A stretch of DNA of 64,000 nt from ZC4RG17 sp036380875 (GCA_036380875.1 DASVDX010000035.1:1-64000); one strand, 5' to 3'. Positions 41,739 to 51,122 are shown, numbered from the stretch's first letter. The notes: a model not told the origin generated them from the letters alone. Program-made: numbers and translations.

Positions 41739-43717
41739 CACCCGGCCGGATCAGTCGGAGGCGGCGCCGTCTCGGGTGGCGCGGTCGTGGTCGTCTCCGG
41801 GATCGTCGTCGTGGTGGTGGTGGTGGTTTCTGGCGGCGCCGTGGTGGTGGTCGTCGAGGTGGTGGTCGTCGTGGTCGGACAGGCCTCGGCCGCACCCGGG
41901 ACCTTGCACGGGTGCACCTCGATGATCGCCTGCTGCGGCAGGTAGCGGACGACCCATTCCTGGGTGACCGTTTCGCCGCCGACCGTGATGGTCCGCGTCA
42001 CCCTGACGCTCCATCCTTCCCGGGAACCCTGGACCTGACGGGACTCGTCGATCCCCAGGTCGGGATTGCCCCGGTAGAGGGGATCGGGCGGCTCCTGGAA
42101 ATCGAAGCGATCCGAGCGGTCGCCACGGACCTGGCGGGCGTTGGGGCCCCCTTCCCGGACGACGCCGACGCGCAGGGAGCCGCCGGACTGCTCACCGACG
42201 AGGATCCGGCCGTCGTTGTTGCCGTAGAACGACACCGTCACCGAGGTGTCCGTGTACGACGTCTTGATGAGGATCCCCGAGCCCGAGTCGTTGCGGAACT
42301 TGAGGTCGGGCGACGGCCACGAGATCGTCGCTTCGATGCCCTCCGGGTACCGATCGAAGTAGAACGAGTGCGGCTTGTGTTCCACGTCCTCGTAGCCGCC
42401 CCAGAAGACGGCGTTGTAGAAGGTGGTGGCGAACTGGGAGACGCCGCCCCCTACCGTGTCGACGATCTCGCCGCGCACGATCGTCCCGTCGGGCAGATAG
42501 CCCTCTGCTTCGGTCCGCTCGCCCACGTACTGGTTGAGAGAGAACGTCTCGCCGGGGCGCACGATCGCCCCGTCGACTTCGTCGGCGATCAGGTGGATGT
42601 TCGTGACCCGGGGTGAGCAGCAGTCGTAGTAAGTCGTGAACTGCGACACCAGATGGCGGATGTCGAGCGCCTCCAGGTCCTCTGTCGTGACCTCCGGCTG
42701 GGCGCCTTCCCGCAGCGGCAGCTCGGCCCGCCGGCGGGCGGTGCGGGAAGCCTGATCGAGAACCGCGGCGGTCTCCTCGGCATCGAGTTTCGTACCGCTG
42801 CGTCCCGGCACGATCTCCACGTCATAGCCGTTGATCTCGAACCGGGCGTTCTCCGGCTCGGACTCGAAGTCCGACCGGATGGGCTCGAGCTTTGCCTCGA
42901 TCACCTCCGGGTCGAATCCGAGCTCTATCGACGGCGGGTCCTCGTGGATCTCCGCCACGAATGCCTGCTGGAGGTCCTCGACGGTGAAGGTCAGCTCGGT
43001 CCCGTTCTCGGCCGTGAGGACGATCGGCGCCGAGAGCATGAACTCGGCGTCGTCGCGGGCCGCCTCGATGTCGGCTTCGGTGAATGCCGGCTGCTCGTCG
43101 CGGACGGGGAGCTCCACCTCCGTCTTCTCGAGGGTCAGACTGGCCGTGGTCAAGAGCTCGAGTGCCTCGTCCCGGTCGATCCTGCGGCCAGCTCGCGGCG
43201 GCTGGGCCACGAGTGCGCCGTCGACGACTTCGATCGACCCGGGGAACGGCGGCTCGCCGACGATGGCCGTGTCGAGGGCGTCGAGCACCGCCTCCAGGGC
43301 GTCCGGGTCGAGCGAGCCCTCGGGGCCCAGCTCCGTCGTCCTGCCGATGTGGCCGATCCACCAGAAGAAGTTGGTGAGGGGATTATCGGTACGTCCTACT
43401 GCCATCGCCCGCTCGACGATCGACGCCTCGTCGAGGTCGAAACCCGCCTCGGCCGGGATGATGGCGGCCGACTGGCCGAGGACCTCGACCGGGATGGTCT
43501 CAGCGGCGAGCTGCTGCTCGAGCTCGACGAGCAGGGCGGTGGCTTCTTCCGGCGTCGAACCCCCCAATTCCACGTCGAGCACGGTCACGGAGCCCAGCAC
43601 CCGGCCCTGGCTGGTCCAGCGCACGAGGCCATAGACCAGGCCGACCAGCGCCAACAGGCCGAGAACACTCAGCAGAGGGATGTTCTGTTGGGTCTGACGG
43701 CGTTGTCTGGGCGGCAA
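41738..43717 (-). CDS. VanW domain protein with PG-binding-4 repeats, membrane anchored
   Basis: A 659-residue envelope protein. An N-terminal membrane segment (~14-35) is followed by two 'peptidoglycan-binding 4' type regions (SVTVLDVELGGSTPEEATALL near 45; a second near 230-330). The VanW domain spans about 350-490 (TNIHLIADEVDGAIVRPGETFSLN, VGGGVSQFATTFYNAVFWGG). A G5-like beta region follows, then a 45-residue Thr-rich C-terminal tail. Such proteins occur in the Gram-positive wall; their activity is unknown. A CC pair precedes the VanW block. The start is TTG at 43717; the 126 bp upstream hold a possible TATCAT -10 at 43799-43804. Transcribed alone. Confidence 0.85.
   Translation of the reverse strand: MPPRQRRQTQQNIPLLSVLGLLALVGLVYGLVRWTSQGRVLGSVTVLDVELGGSTPEEATALLVELEQQLAAETIPVEVLGQSAAIIPAEAGFDLDEASIVERAMAVGRTDNPLTNFFWWIGHIGRTTELGPEGSLDPDALEAVLDALDTAIVGEPPFPGSIEVVDGALVAQPPRAGRRIDRDEALELLTTASLTLEKTEVELPVRDEQPAFTEADIEAARDDAEFMLSAPIVLTAENGTELTFTVEDLQQAFVAEIHEDPPSIELGFDPEVIEAKLEPIRSDFESEPENARFEINGYDVEIVPGRSGTKLDAEETAAVLDQASRTARRRAELPLREGAQPEVTTEDLEALDIRHLVSQFTTYYDCCSPRVTNIHLIADEVDGAIVRPGETFSLNQYVGERTEAEGYLPDGTIVRGEIVDTVGGGVSQFATTFYNAVFWGGYEDVEHKPHSFYFDRYPEGIEATISWPSPDLKFRNDSGSGILIKTSYTDTSVTVSFYGNNDGRILVGEQSGGSLRVGVVREGGPNARQVRGDRSDRFDFQEPPDPLYRGNPDLGIDESRQVQGSREGWSVRVTRTITVGGETVTQEWVVRYLPQQAIIEVHPCKVPGAAEACPTTTTTTSTTTTTAPPETTTTTTTTIPETTTTAPPETAPPPTDPAG
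41757..41880. repeat. Low-complexity ACC/ACG triplet tract
   Basis: Runs of GGTGGT/CGTCGT triplets, read from the minus strand, encode the Thr-rich tail (blocks of five to eight Thr broken by Ser, Ala-Pro-Pro-Glu and Ile-Pro-Glu) of the VanW protein. Confidence 0.8.
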
Positions 43718-43843
43718 TATTCGGTCACGGTCGACTGGCGTTACGGCAGAGCCGGACGCTGGAGGCGCGTTCCGGCAGGGCTTCCCCCTTCGGGCGCAAT
43801 GATAAACAGGCTGCGGGTAGCACCTGTTGGGAAGACGACTGGC

Positions 43844-44401
43844 TCACGGCTCGGGTTCCACGCCCTGGGCGCCCAGCGCATCGACGAGCTCGGGGTGGAG
43901 CATCCACCGGCCCTCGGAGAAGACCCGGCGATCCCATGGAAACACCACCAAGGCGTCGGACACGAGCGCCACGGCGTCGGGGAACGGGTCGGCCCAGGAG
44001 TGGGCGACGAGAGCGGCCGTGACGACCCGGGCCGCCCCAGCCTCCCGGCACCGCTCGGCGACCAGGGCCAGGGTCTCGCCTGTGTCGGCCATTTCGTCGA
44101 CCACAGCCACGACACGTCCCCGCACGTCGGCGGAAACGTCCACCTTCCACTCCAGATGGGCGCGAACCACCACATCCGCTTCCCGCCGGCTGACCCGAAC
44201 AGGCGTCAGGTCGAGGCGGGAGGCGGCGGCGACCGCGGCGGCCGGGATGAGGCCCGCCCGGGCGATGCCCACCACCATATCCGGGCGATGCCCCGCCAGC
44301 AGTTCGGTCAAGGCGGCGGCGAGGGCACCGAATCGCTCCCAGTCGACCTCCTCCACCCCCGTGCGGCGGGAGTAGTCGTAGGGCTCTGGGGCTCGCTGCA
44401 T
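43844..44401 (-). CDS. Phosphoribosyltransferase family protein
   Basis: A 185-residue type I PRT-fold protein resembling xanthine-guanine phosphoribosyltransferases. A strand-loop VVGIARAGLIPAAAVA near residue 43 precedes the PRPP loop VVAVVDEMADTGETLAL near 97-112. The usual two acids (VDDIxDTGxT) read D-E here, conservative enough for activity. The pyrophosphate-loop Gly-rich segment and a late WxxP region (AHSWADPFPDAVA, VVFPWDRRVF) fit the purine type. Substrate base uncertain. It lies 18 bp upstream of nothing on its strand and 126 bp from the VanW gene. Confidence 0.82.
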   Translation of the reverse strand: MQRAPEPYDYSRRTGVEEVDWERFGALAAALTELLAGHRPDMVVGIARAGLIPAAAVAAASRLDLTPVRVSRREADVVVRAHLEWKVDVSADVRGRVVAVVDEMADTGETLALVAERCREAGAARVVTAALVAHSWADPFPDAVALVSDALVVFPWDRRVFSEGRWMLHPELVDALGAQGVEPEP

Positions 44402-44419
44402 CCGCCTATTCGAGCAGAC

Positions 44420-44917
44420 TCAGCCCGCGAACATCCCCCACATCGGGTTGGTGATCGTGATCGACCCCCACTGGGTCGTCTCCCCGTCGGCGGTCTCCAC
44501 CTGGAGACTCTTTGCCTCCACCGTCAGCTCCCCGCCGGTGAAGGGCGCCGGGGTCTCGCCGACGAGTTGCAACTCGCCGCCGATCACCGGGAACCCGGCG
44601 ACCTCGACGGGGGTGGGCTCGTCGGGCTCCAGGACGTCGTCGCACCAGTTGGCGTGCAAGTCGCGGCCCACGAGCACCACCGCTTCCCACTCGTCGTGGG
44701 GGAGAGTCACCGAGCGGTCGGGCTCTCCTTGCCCCAAGTAAGAGATGTGGAGGGCGGCCGTCTGGTCGGAGTTGGACGCCCAGAAGCCGTGGCCGCACCC
44801 CCATTCGACGGTGAGGCTGTCGAGGGGAGGCAAACCCGACCCTGCCTCGGTCGTGGAGGAGGCGCCGGTGCAGGCGGCGAGGACGATCAGCAGGCAAGCG
44901 GCGAGTCGCATCCCCAT
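44420..44917 (-). CDS. Putative lipoprotein, function unknown
   Basis: A 165-residue predicted lipoprotein. The signal peptide MGMRLAACLLIVLAAC ends in a lipobox LAAC with Cys16, followed by a Ser/Thr-Gly tether. The mature part is beta-rich with three Trp-containing motifs (VEWGCGHGFWASNSDQTAAL, LHANWCDDVLEP, and ITNPMWGMFAG at the end) and two cysteines that could pair. I do not recognise a family. The same strand carries the phosphoribosyltransferase gene 18 bp downstream, which could be cotranscribed. Confidence 0.7.
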   Translation of the reverse strand: MGMRLAACLLIVLAACTGASSTTEAGSGLPPLDSLTVEWGCGHGFWASNSDQTAALHISYLGQGEPDRSVTLPHDEWEAVVLVGRDLHANWCDDVLEPDEPTPVEVAGFPVIGGELQLVGETPAPFTGGELTVEAKSLQVETADGETTQWGSITITNPMWGMFAG

Positions 44918-45007
44918 CCGACGTCCCCGTGGCCGGGCGAGTTCCCTGGTTTGTCACGACGGAACGCGCCGAGTGGAATCGGCCAGACACCACAGGATTC
45001 GAGGGCC

Positions 45008-46180
45008 ATGAGAAGCGACATCGTCATCGTCGGCGCCGGTTGCATGGGCGCCGCCACCGCCTACCACCTCGTTCAGCTCGATCCGGCGATCCAGGTCACG
45101 GTCTACGACCGGGACCTGACCCTGGCCCGGGCATCCACTCTCCTCTCCGACGGCAATGTCCGCATCCAATTCAACCTGGAGGAGAACATCCTCATCTCGC
45201 GCTACGCCATGGAGGTGCTGGAGCGGTTTGGTGACGACATGGCTGTCGACGGGTATCGCCCGGATGTGGGGATGAAGAAACAGGGCAACCTGTTCTTCGT
45301 CGACGAAGAGAGCTACGAGGCCGCCCGGCATGGCCTCGACCTGCAGCAGTCACTGGGCTGCAATGTGGAGTGGCTCGACATGGAGGCGATCAGGGAGCGC
45401 TACCCGGTGCTCGACTCTGACCAGTTCCTCGGAGGCACGTTCGGCCCCGACGACGGCGCCGTCGACCCGACCGCCGTCACCGCCGGCTACAGGCGCGCCG
45501 CCGAGGCCCGGGGCGCCCGGTTCGTGCAGGCGGAGGTGACGGCTCTCGAGACGACCGAGGGACGCGTCGCCGGCGTTCGTCTGGCCGACGGGACGACGCA
45601 TCGAGCCGCGACCGTCGTCGTTTGCGGCGGCGCCTGGTCGCCGTCGCTGCTCGCCACCGCCGGAGTGGAGATCCCCGTGGACCCGGTCATGCGCACGGTC
45701 TACGTCGTCCGCTCCGACGTCGCCGGGGGACAGATGCTTCCGAGCTTCTTCCTCCCGTCCGGCGTCTACGTGATCTCCGAGAATCCGGACACGTTCTTCA
45801 TCGCCTGGTCGCTCCCCGATGACCCTGTCGGCTTCGACTTCACTCCCGCCGATCGGTCCCGGTTCTACGAGATCATCTGGCCGGCTCTCGTCGAGGCCAT
45901 CCCTGCCTTCGACCGTCTCGAGGTGGTGCGCTCCTGGGCGGGCTTGTACGAGCAGAACACACTCGACGCCAACGGCATCATCGGCGAGTGGCCCGGAATC
46001 TCCGGGCTCTACCAGGCGACCGGTTTCTCGGGCCACGGCTTCCAGCAGTGTCACGCCGTTGGCCGTTACCTCTCCGAGCGCATCCTCGGTGAAGAGCCCT
46101 TCCTCGACCTGTCACGTCTCGGCCCGGAGAGGATTCTCGAGAACCGGCCCCTGTTCGAGCACGCTGGTCGCATCATCTGA
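45008..46180 (+). CDS. FAD-dependent oxidoreductase (D-amino acid oxidase/sarcosine oxidase fold)
   Basis: A 390-residue DAO-family flavoenzyme. The dinucleotide-binding motif DIVIVGAGCMGAATAYHL is at residues 4-21. A second conserved region AATVVVCGGAWSPSLL near 200 and the C-terminal FAD block (YEQNTLDANGIIGEWPGISGLYQATGFSGHGFQ) complete the fold. Sarcosine and dimethylglycine oxidase-type proteins share this order; the segment STLLSDGNVRIQFNLEENI takes the place of the canonical flavin-contacting SSxxNAGR-like loop. Substrate is probably a secondary or tertiary amine, by family. A methyltransferase gene follows after 4 bp, a pairing that hints at methylated-amine metabolism. Confidence 0.87.
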   Translation: MRSDIVIVGAGCMGAATAYHLVQLDPAIQVTVYDRDLTLARASTLLSDGNVRIQFNLEENILISRYAMEVLERFGDDMAVDGYRPDVGMKKQGNLFFVDEESYEAARHGLDLQQSLGCNVEWLDMEAIRERYPVLDSDQFLGGTFGPDDGAVDPTAVTAGYRRAAEARGARFVQAEVTALETTEGRVAGVRLADGTTHRAATVVVCGGAWSPSLLATAGVEIPVDPVMRTVYVVRSDVAGGQMLPSFFLPSGVYVISENPDTFFIAWSLPDDPVGFDFTPADRSRFYEIIWPALVEAIPAFDRLEVVRSWAGLYEQNTLDANGIIGEWPGISGLYQATGFSGHGFQQCHAVGRYLSERILGEEPFLDLSRLGPERILENRPLFEHAGRII

Positions 46181-46184
46181 AGAG

Positions 46185-46952
46185 ATGGGCCAACTCCCCG
46201 AGCACGTCGAGGTCAACCGGGCCCACTGGGACGACCGGGCCGCCGGTTGGGTGGCAGGAGGGGAGCACAACTGGGCGCTCGACGAGCCCGTGTGGGGCAT
46301 CTGGGGGACGCCGGAGAGCAGGTTGCGGCTGCTGCCCGAGGACATGAGGGGCATCGACGCCATCGAACTGGGCTGCGGCACGGCGTACGTGTGCGGGTGG
46401 ATGGCTCGCCGCGGCGCCCGAGTGGTGGGCGTCGACGTTTCGAGAGGACAACTCCGGACCGCCCGCAGGCTCGCAGCGGACCACGGCGTCGACCTGACGC
46501 TCGTGCAAGCCAACGCCGAAGACGTTCCGTTTCCGGACGAGTCGTTCGACTTCGCCATTAGCGAGTACGGCGCCGCCGTTTGGTGCGACCCCTACGCCTG
46601 GATCCCGGAGGCGCATCGCCTGCTGCGGCCGGGAGGGGAGCTCGTGTTCCTGTCCAACTCGACGCTCTCCGTGGTGTGCAGTCCCTCGCATGGCTCGCCC
46701 GTCGGCAATCGCCTCGAACGCGACTACTTCTCGATCCACCGCCTCGACTGGCGACAGAGCGGGGGAGGGATCGAGTTCAACCTGCCGATCTCGGGATGGT
46801 TCCGTTTGCTCACCCGCACCGGCTTCGAGGTTCTCGACTTCTTCGAGGTGCAGGCGCCCGACGGAGGCACGCAGTTGAACCACTTCGTCACGGGCGACTG
46901 GGCCCACCGGTTCCCCTCGGAGCAGGGATGGCGTGCCCGCAAGCGAGGATGA
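46185..46952 (+). CDS. Class I SAM-dependent methyltransferase
   Basis: A 255-residue Rossmann-fold methyltransferase. Motif I is AIELGCGTAYVCGWMARRG near residue 60, the ribose-binding acid follows in VVGVDVSRGQL, motif II is ANAEDVPFPDESFDFAISEYG near 108, and motif III reads HRLLRPGGELVFLSN. Substrate and product are not evident. It begins 4 bp after the FAD oxidoreductase gene, so the two are very likely cotranscribed. The 119 bp that follow, before the GTPase gene, hold no clear terminator. Confidence 0.88.
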   Translation: MGQLPEHVEVNRAHWDDRAAGWVAGGEHNWALDEPVWGIWGTPESRLRLLPEDMRGIDAIELGCGTAYVCGWMARRGARVVGVDVSRGQLRTARRLAADHGVDLTLVQANAEDVPFPDESFDFAISEYGAAVWCDPYAWIPEAHRLLRPGGELVFLSNSTLSVVCSPSHGSPVGNRLERDYFSIHRLDWRQSGGGIEFNLPISGWFRLLTRTGFEVLDFFEVQAPDGGTQLNHFVTGDWAHRFPSEQGWRARKRG

Positions 46953-47071
46953 GCCTCGGGACCGTCGATCTCTGTCGCTCTTCTCACGCGGGGTCATCCG
47001 GCACGCCGACCTTCGGTGATCCCGGTGGCCCCCCGGATGGGCAGGGAATCGGTCCTGCCACAATTGAGGGA

Positions 47072-48748
47072 ATGCCACCCCCGATCGCCCGCGCCGCCCG
47101 TCTCCGGGCCGACCTCGACCGGCTGGCGGACGCAGTGGCCGCGGCCACGTTCAGCCTGGCGTCGGCCGAACAGGGGGGTCGTCGCCGCCGGCGCGACGAC
47201 CTGATCACGGTTCTGCGTTCCTATCTGATCCCCCGGCTCGGGGAGCCGGACGCTCCGTTGCTGGTCGTCGTGGCCGGACCGACCGGTTCGGGGAAGTCGA
47301 CGATCGTCAACTCCATCGCCGAAAGCGAAGTGAGCCGGCCGGGCCCTCTGCGTCCCACGACCCGCCAGCCGGTCGTTTGGTGTCATCGCCGTCACTCGGA
47401 GCGTTACAACCGCGTCGGCTCCGTCGAGTGCAAGGTGGTGGCCGACGACCATCCCCTCCTCGAGGACCTGACGATCGTCGACACCCCCGACATCGACTCG
47501 TATGTCGCCGAGCACCGGGCGATCACCGTGGAGATCCTCCATCACGCCGACATCGTCGTCTTCCTCACCTCTGCCCAGCGTTACGCCGACGCCGTGCCCT
47601 GGGAGATCCTCAGGGCCATCGATCGCCGGGGCTCGCAGATCGTCTACGTCCTCAACCGGCTGTCGCGGAGGGCATCGGGTGCCATCTCCGACTACACGGC
47701 GCTGCTCCGCCGGCACGGCCTGACACAGGGCGGCGACGACCCCGACGTGTTTCCCATACAGGAGCAGCGGGTGAGGGGGGAGGCTTCCATCCTCCCGGCC
47801 AAAGCCCTCAGCCGGCTCTCAGCTGAGTTGCGCCACATCGCCGCCCAGCGGGGGGAGGTGCTGGGCCAGATCACCGCCCGCGCCGCCGCCTACGCCGTGG
47901 CCGAGTCGCAGGCCGTGGCCGACGACGTCATCGCCCAGGACGAGGAACGCCAGCGGCTCGAGGCCGTCGTGGACAGGGTGTACGCCGACGCCTTGGAGGA
48001 GCTCACCACCGAGTTGGACCGTGGCTCCCTGATTCGAACCGAGGTCGTCGAGCGGTGGAGCGAGAGGGTCGGGACCGGCGACGTCGCCAGATGGATCCGT
48101 GGGTCGGCGTCGTGGCTCAAGAACATGGCCGACCGCCTGGGCGGCCAGCCGGCGGCGGAGGTAGGCCGCATCGAGAGCGAAGCGCGGCGGGAACTGGCCG
48201 ACGCCGTCACCATCCGCCTCGAACGGGCGGCGCGCTCGGTCGGCACCGCATGGGAAGTCGAAGAGGCCGGGCGCACCCTCCTCAGCCCGGATCTGCGCAC
48301 CGCAGGCGCGGCTGCGGCAGAAGAGACTGACGCCGTCATCGACCGGTGGCTGGCCAGTCTCGCCGCTCTGGTGGAGGCGGAAGGGCCCCGGCGGTTCCGC
48401 GCCGCCCGCGTGGCCTCGACGGGCGTGAATGCCGCCGCAGTGGCCACGATCCTCGCTGTCTTCGCCGCCACGGGCGGCCTCACCGGGGCAGAGTTCGGGG
48501 TCGCGGCGGGGGCGGCGGCGGCCCAACAGGGGATCCTCGAGCACCTCCTCGGTCAAGCTGCCGCCCGCTCGCTGGCGGGCTCTGCGCGGGACACCTTCCT
48601 CTCCGCCGTGGAACAGGTCTTCTCGGCGGAGGCGGGGCGCTACCGGCGGGTCCTCCAGGCCGCGTCGGACTCGCGGGAAGTCGCTGACGGGATCAGGGCG
48701 GCGGCTGAAGCCGTAGCCGTCTCCTCCGAGGAGTTCCATGCGCAGTGA
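47072..48748 (+). CDS. Dynamin-like GTPase, first of a tandem pair
   Basis: A 558-residue dynamin-family GTPase. G1 is GPTGSGKST at 69-77, the G2 Thr lies in LRPTTRQPVVW, G3 is IVDTPDIDS, and G4 is altered (LNRLSRR, without the N/TKxD Asp). Charged helical segments after residue 250 suit a dynamin stalk. A Gly/Ala-rich hydrophobic stretch at about 448-490 (VNAAAVATILAVFAATGGLTG) could be a membrane-inserting paddle. The ATG is preceded by CACAAT ending 7 nt upstream. It overlaps the second GTPase gene by 11 bp, as in paired bacterial dynamins that work as hetero-oligomers on the membrane. Confidence 0.82.
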   Translation: MPPPIARAARLRADLDRLADAVAAATFSLASAEQGGRRRRRDDLITVLRSYLIPRLGEPDAPLLVVVAGPTGSGKSTIVNSIAESEVSRPGPLRPTTRQPVVWCHRRHSERYNRVGSVECKVVADDHPLLEDLTIVDTPDIDSYVAEHRAITVEILHHADIVVFLTSAQRYADAVPWEILRAIDRRGSQIVYVLNRLSRRASGAISDYTALLRRHGLTQGGDDPDVFPIQEQRVRGEASILPAKALSRLSAELRHIAAQRGEVLGQITARAAAYAVAESQAVADDVIAQDEERQRLEAVVDRVYADALEELTTELDRGSLIRTEVVERWSERVGTGDVARWIRGSASWLKNMADRLGGQPAAEVGRIESEARRELADAVTIRLERAARSVGTAWEVEEAGRTLLSPDLRTAGAAAAEETDAVIDRWLASLAALVEAEGPRRFRAARVASTGVNAAAVATILAVFAATGGLTGAEFGVAAGAAAAQQGILEHLLGQAAARSLAGSARDTFLSAVEQVFSAEAGRYRRVLQAASDSREVADGIRAAAEAVAVSSEEFHAQ

Positions 48749-50144
48749 TCTGCTGGCGGCGGTCGACGCCTTCGACCGGGTGATCGCCGCCGCCCGGGAG
48801 ATCGTCGACCCGGAGGTCCTCGACCCCATCGCCACGACGGTGCGCCGGGTCCGAGAACGCGCCGGCTACCTCGGGGAGACTCTCGTGGCAGCCCTCGCCG
48901 GGGGCACCGGCTCGGGCAAGTCGAGCCTCGTCAACGCCCTGGCGGGCGAGGAAGTGGCCCGCTCCGGGGGCCTGCGGCCGACGACCGGAAAGCCCCTCGG
49001 TTGGATACCGGCCAACCCCGAGCCCGGTCTCGTCCGTCTCCTCGACGACCTCGGCGTGGAGGAGAGGGTCGGCCAGGACCTGCACCCCTGGCTCGCCCTC
49101 CTCGACATGCCGGACACGGACTCGGTGATCGTCGACCACCGCCACACGGTCGAGGCGCTCCTTCCCAGGGTCGACCTCGTGTTGTGGGTGATCGACCCGG
49201 AGAAGTACCAAGACCGCGCCCTGCACAGCCGCTACATCCAGCCGCTCGCCGCCTATCACCGCCAGTTCGTGTTCGTGCTCAACCAAGTCGACCGACTCGA
49301 CCAGGGAACGGTCGACGACCTGGTCTCCGACCTCCGCCAGACGCTCATCGCCGACGGGATACCCGAGCCGACGATCGTCAGCGTCGCCGCCGACCCGGAC
49401 GTGGGGCCGCCGATCGGCATCGACGACCTGGTGGCGGTCCTGGAGGACAAGGCCGACGTCAAGGAAGTCGTGTACGCCAAGCTGGCGACCGATCTCCGGG
49501 AGGCGGCTCGGAAGCTCACTTCGCTGCCCGACTTCTCCGGTGGCGTGGGCTTCGACTCCCTGTGGGCCGAGACGCGGGAAGAAGCCGCCCGTCTCCTCGC
49601 TTCCGGTGACCGCCGCCGCTGCGCGACCCGGCTGGAGGCATTCGTCGATTCTCTCGCCGAGGAGGTCGGCGGAGGTGTGGCGCTGGCGATCCGGGAGGAG
49701 GTGGGGCCGGACGCGGTAGCCCAGGCGGTGGAGGTCGCCTACGAGGCGTCGGGGGCTTATCGGACTCCCGAGCCGGCGCCGGCTCCTCGCTGGGCGCGGC
49801 CAGTCCGCTGGATCGCCGTATTGGCGCTCGTCGCCGGCGTGGTGTGGGGAATCGACGGCCTCCGGGCGGGGAGAGACCTGCTCGGGCCGGCGCTGGTCGT
49901 CCTGGGTTCACTCGCCGTGTGGGCCGGTGTCGGCATGTGGGTGTCTTCGTATCGGAGCCGGGCCACTCGCCGCCTCCTCCTCGAACACCAGCGGGAGATG
50001 GTCGAGCCGATCAGCCGCCTTCTCGACACACATCTCGGCAAGCGTCTCCGGGGGCTTCTGCGACGCCGGGCAGGCGCGACCGCGGCCGCCACCGAGCTCG
50101 ACCTGGCCTTGACCGAGCTGGAGCGACGCCTAGGCGGGGGCTGA
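48738..50144 (+). CDS. Dynamin-like GTPase with C-terminal membrane hairpin, second of pair
   Basis: A 468-residue GTPase with all motifs intact: G1 GGTGSGKSS near 55, the G2 Thr in LRPTTGKPLGW, G3 LLDMPDTDS near 117, and G4 VLNQVDRLD near 180. Helical segments follow, then two adjacent membrane helices at about 358-374 and 381-403 and a basic C-terminal coiled region. It differs from its partner, which has a looser G4 and no clear transmembrane helices, so the two products are probably distinct subunits of one membrane-remodelling machine. Its tail overlaps the convergent lipid kinase gene by 15 bp. Confidence 0.82.
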   Translation: MRSDLLAAVDAFDRVIAAAREIVDPEVLDPIATTVRRVRERAGYLGETLVAALAGGTGSGKSSLVNALAGEEVARSGGLRPTTGKPLGWIPANPEPGLVRLLDDLGVEERVGQDLHPWLALLDMPDTDSVIVDHRHTVEALLPRVDLVLWVIDPEKYQDRALHSRYIQPLAAYHRQFVFVLNQVDRLDQGTVDDLVSDLRQTLIADGIPEPTIVSVAADPDVGPPIGIDDLVAVLEDKADVKEVVYAKLATDLREAARKLTSLPDFSGGVGFDSLWAETREEAARLLASGDRRRCATRLEAFVDSLAEEVGGGVALAIREEVGPDAVAQAVEVAYEASGAYRTPEPAPAPRWARPVRWIAVLALVAGVVWGIDGLRAGRDLLGPALVVLGSLAVWAGVGMWVSSYRSRATRRLLLEHQREMVEPISRLLDTHLGKRLRGLLRRRAGATAAATELDLALTELERRLGGG

Positions 50145-51071
50145 GTCGCCCGATGCCGGCGCCGCGACCCACAGGGCGTCGGAGCGGTACTCGAAGGCCG
50201 CCGCCGTCACCCGGCCGATCAGCTCTCCGTCGAGCTCCATCAGCGCCGGCTCTTCGGCTTCGACGCTGAAACGCTCACAGTCCTCCCACACGGCCACTCC
50301 GCGCACCCTGGCCGGTGTGGCTCGTGCCACGTTCCAGAGAAGGGAGGGGAGCCTCCGCAACGGCAGGCGCTCGATCGTGAGGACAGCCATGGGATGGGGA
50401 GGCTTCGGCGAGAAGCGCAATGCGAAGGGGCCGAAGTAGGTGAACGTGGAATGGAACTGCGCCATCACCCCGATCCCCCGGACGGACCGGAACGGGTCTT
50501 CGATCGTCAGGGTGGGGCGGCGTTTGCGGAGGTCCGACCAGTAGACCGCCAGGGCGGTGCGGGCGTAGTGGATCCCGCCGAAGCGGTACTTGCGATACGG
50601 CTCCGTTTCGGCGGCGGCGACGATGTCGGCGTCGAAGCCGAGCCCGGCGGCGAAAACCGCATGGCGAGTGACGACAGACCCGTCGTCCAGGTTGGCCTCG
50701 ACGGTCACGACGGGCCACGGACGCACCGGAACCTCGTCGGTGAGGAGCCGAGCGGCGCGCACCGCCCGGGAAGGGAGCCCCGCCTGGCGAGCAAAGACAT
50801 TCGTGGTGCCGGCGGGCAGCACTGCCAGGAAGACGTCGGTGCCGACCAGGGACTGGGCGACCTGGTGGACGATCCCGTCGCCGCCCATGGCGACGACGCC
50901 GTCGAACCCGGCAGTGACCGCGTCGGCGGCGATCGTCCGGGCATCGGCCGCTGAGTGGGGCCAAACGGATTCGATCAGGTGGCTTCGCCCCAGCATCTGC
51001 AGGATGCGGCGGTGGTCGCCGCCGGTGAATTGGGAGGCGGCCGGGTTGGCGACGAGCATGAGGCGGGCCAC
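50130..51071 (-). CDS. Diacylglycerol/lipid kinase family protein
   Basis: A 313-residue DAGK-catalytic-domain protein. LMLVANPAAS opens the nucleotide-binding lobe, DGVVAMGGDGIVHQVAQSL near 57-75 holds the GGDG motif, and VLPAGTTNVFARQAGLP near 84-100 is the second signature. The C-terminal beta-sandwich lobe includes FAAGLGFDADIV and ends with ALMELDGELIG. Such enzymes phosphorylate diacylglycerol or related lipid alcohols at the membrane surface. GTG start with TAGGCT ending 9 nt upstream. It converges on the dynamin pair, and a lipid kinase beside membrane-remodelling GTPases may be meaningful. Confidence 0.9.
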   Translation of the reverse strand: MARLMLVANPAASQFTGGDHRRILQMLGRSHLIESVWPHSAADARTIAADAVTAGFDGVVAMGGDGIVHQVAQSLVGTDVFLAVLPAGTTNVFARQAGLPSRAVRAARLLTDEVPVRPWPVVTVEANLDDGSVVTRHAVFAAGLGFDADIVAAAETEPYRKYRFGGIHYARTALAVYWSDLRKRRPTLTIEDPFRSVRGIGVMAQFHSTFTYFGPFALRFSPKPPHPMAVLTIERLPLRRLPSLLWNVARATPARVRGVAVWEDCERFSVEAEEPALMELDGELIGRVTAAAFEYRSDALWVAAPASGDSAPA

Positions 51072-51122
51072 GACGGCGCCAGCCTAGGTCCGGACGACCC
51101 TTGAGGCGTCGGGCTCCTCCGT

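Noticed and set aside
41757..41880. Tandem GGT/CGT triplet repeat considered as a non-coding satellite or CRISPR-like array
   Set aside because: It is in frame with, and explains, the Thr-rich tail of the VanW protein; there are no unique spacers.
46990..47041. Inverted repeat (CATCCGG / CCGGATG) between the methyltransferase and GTPase genes, considered as a terminator
   Set aside because: Arms of 7 bp are separated by about 30 bp with no U-tract, so a stable terminator hairpin is not convincing.
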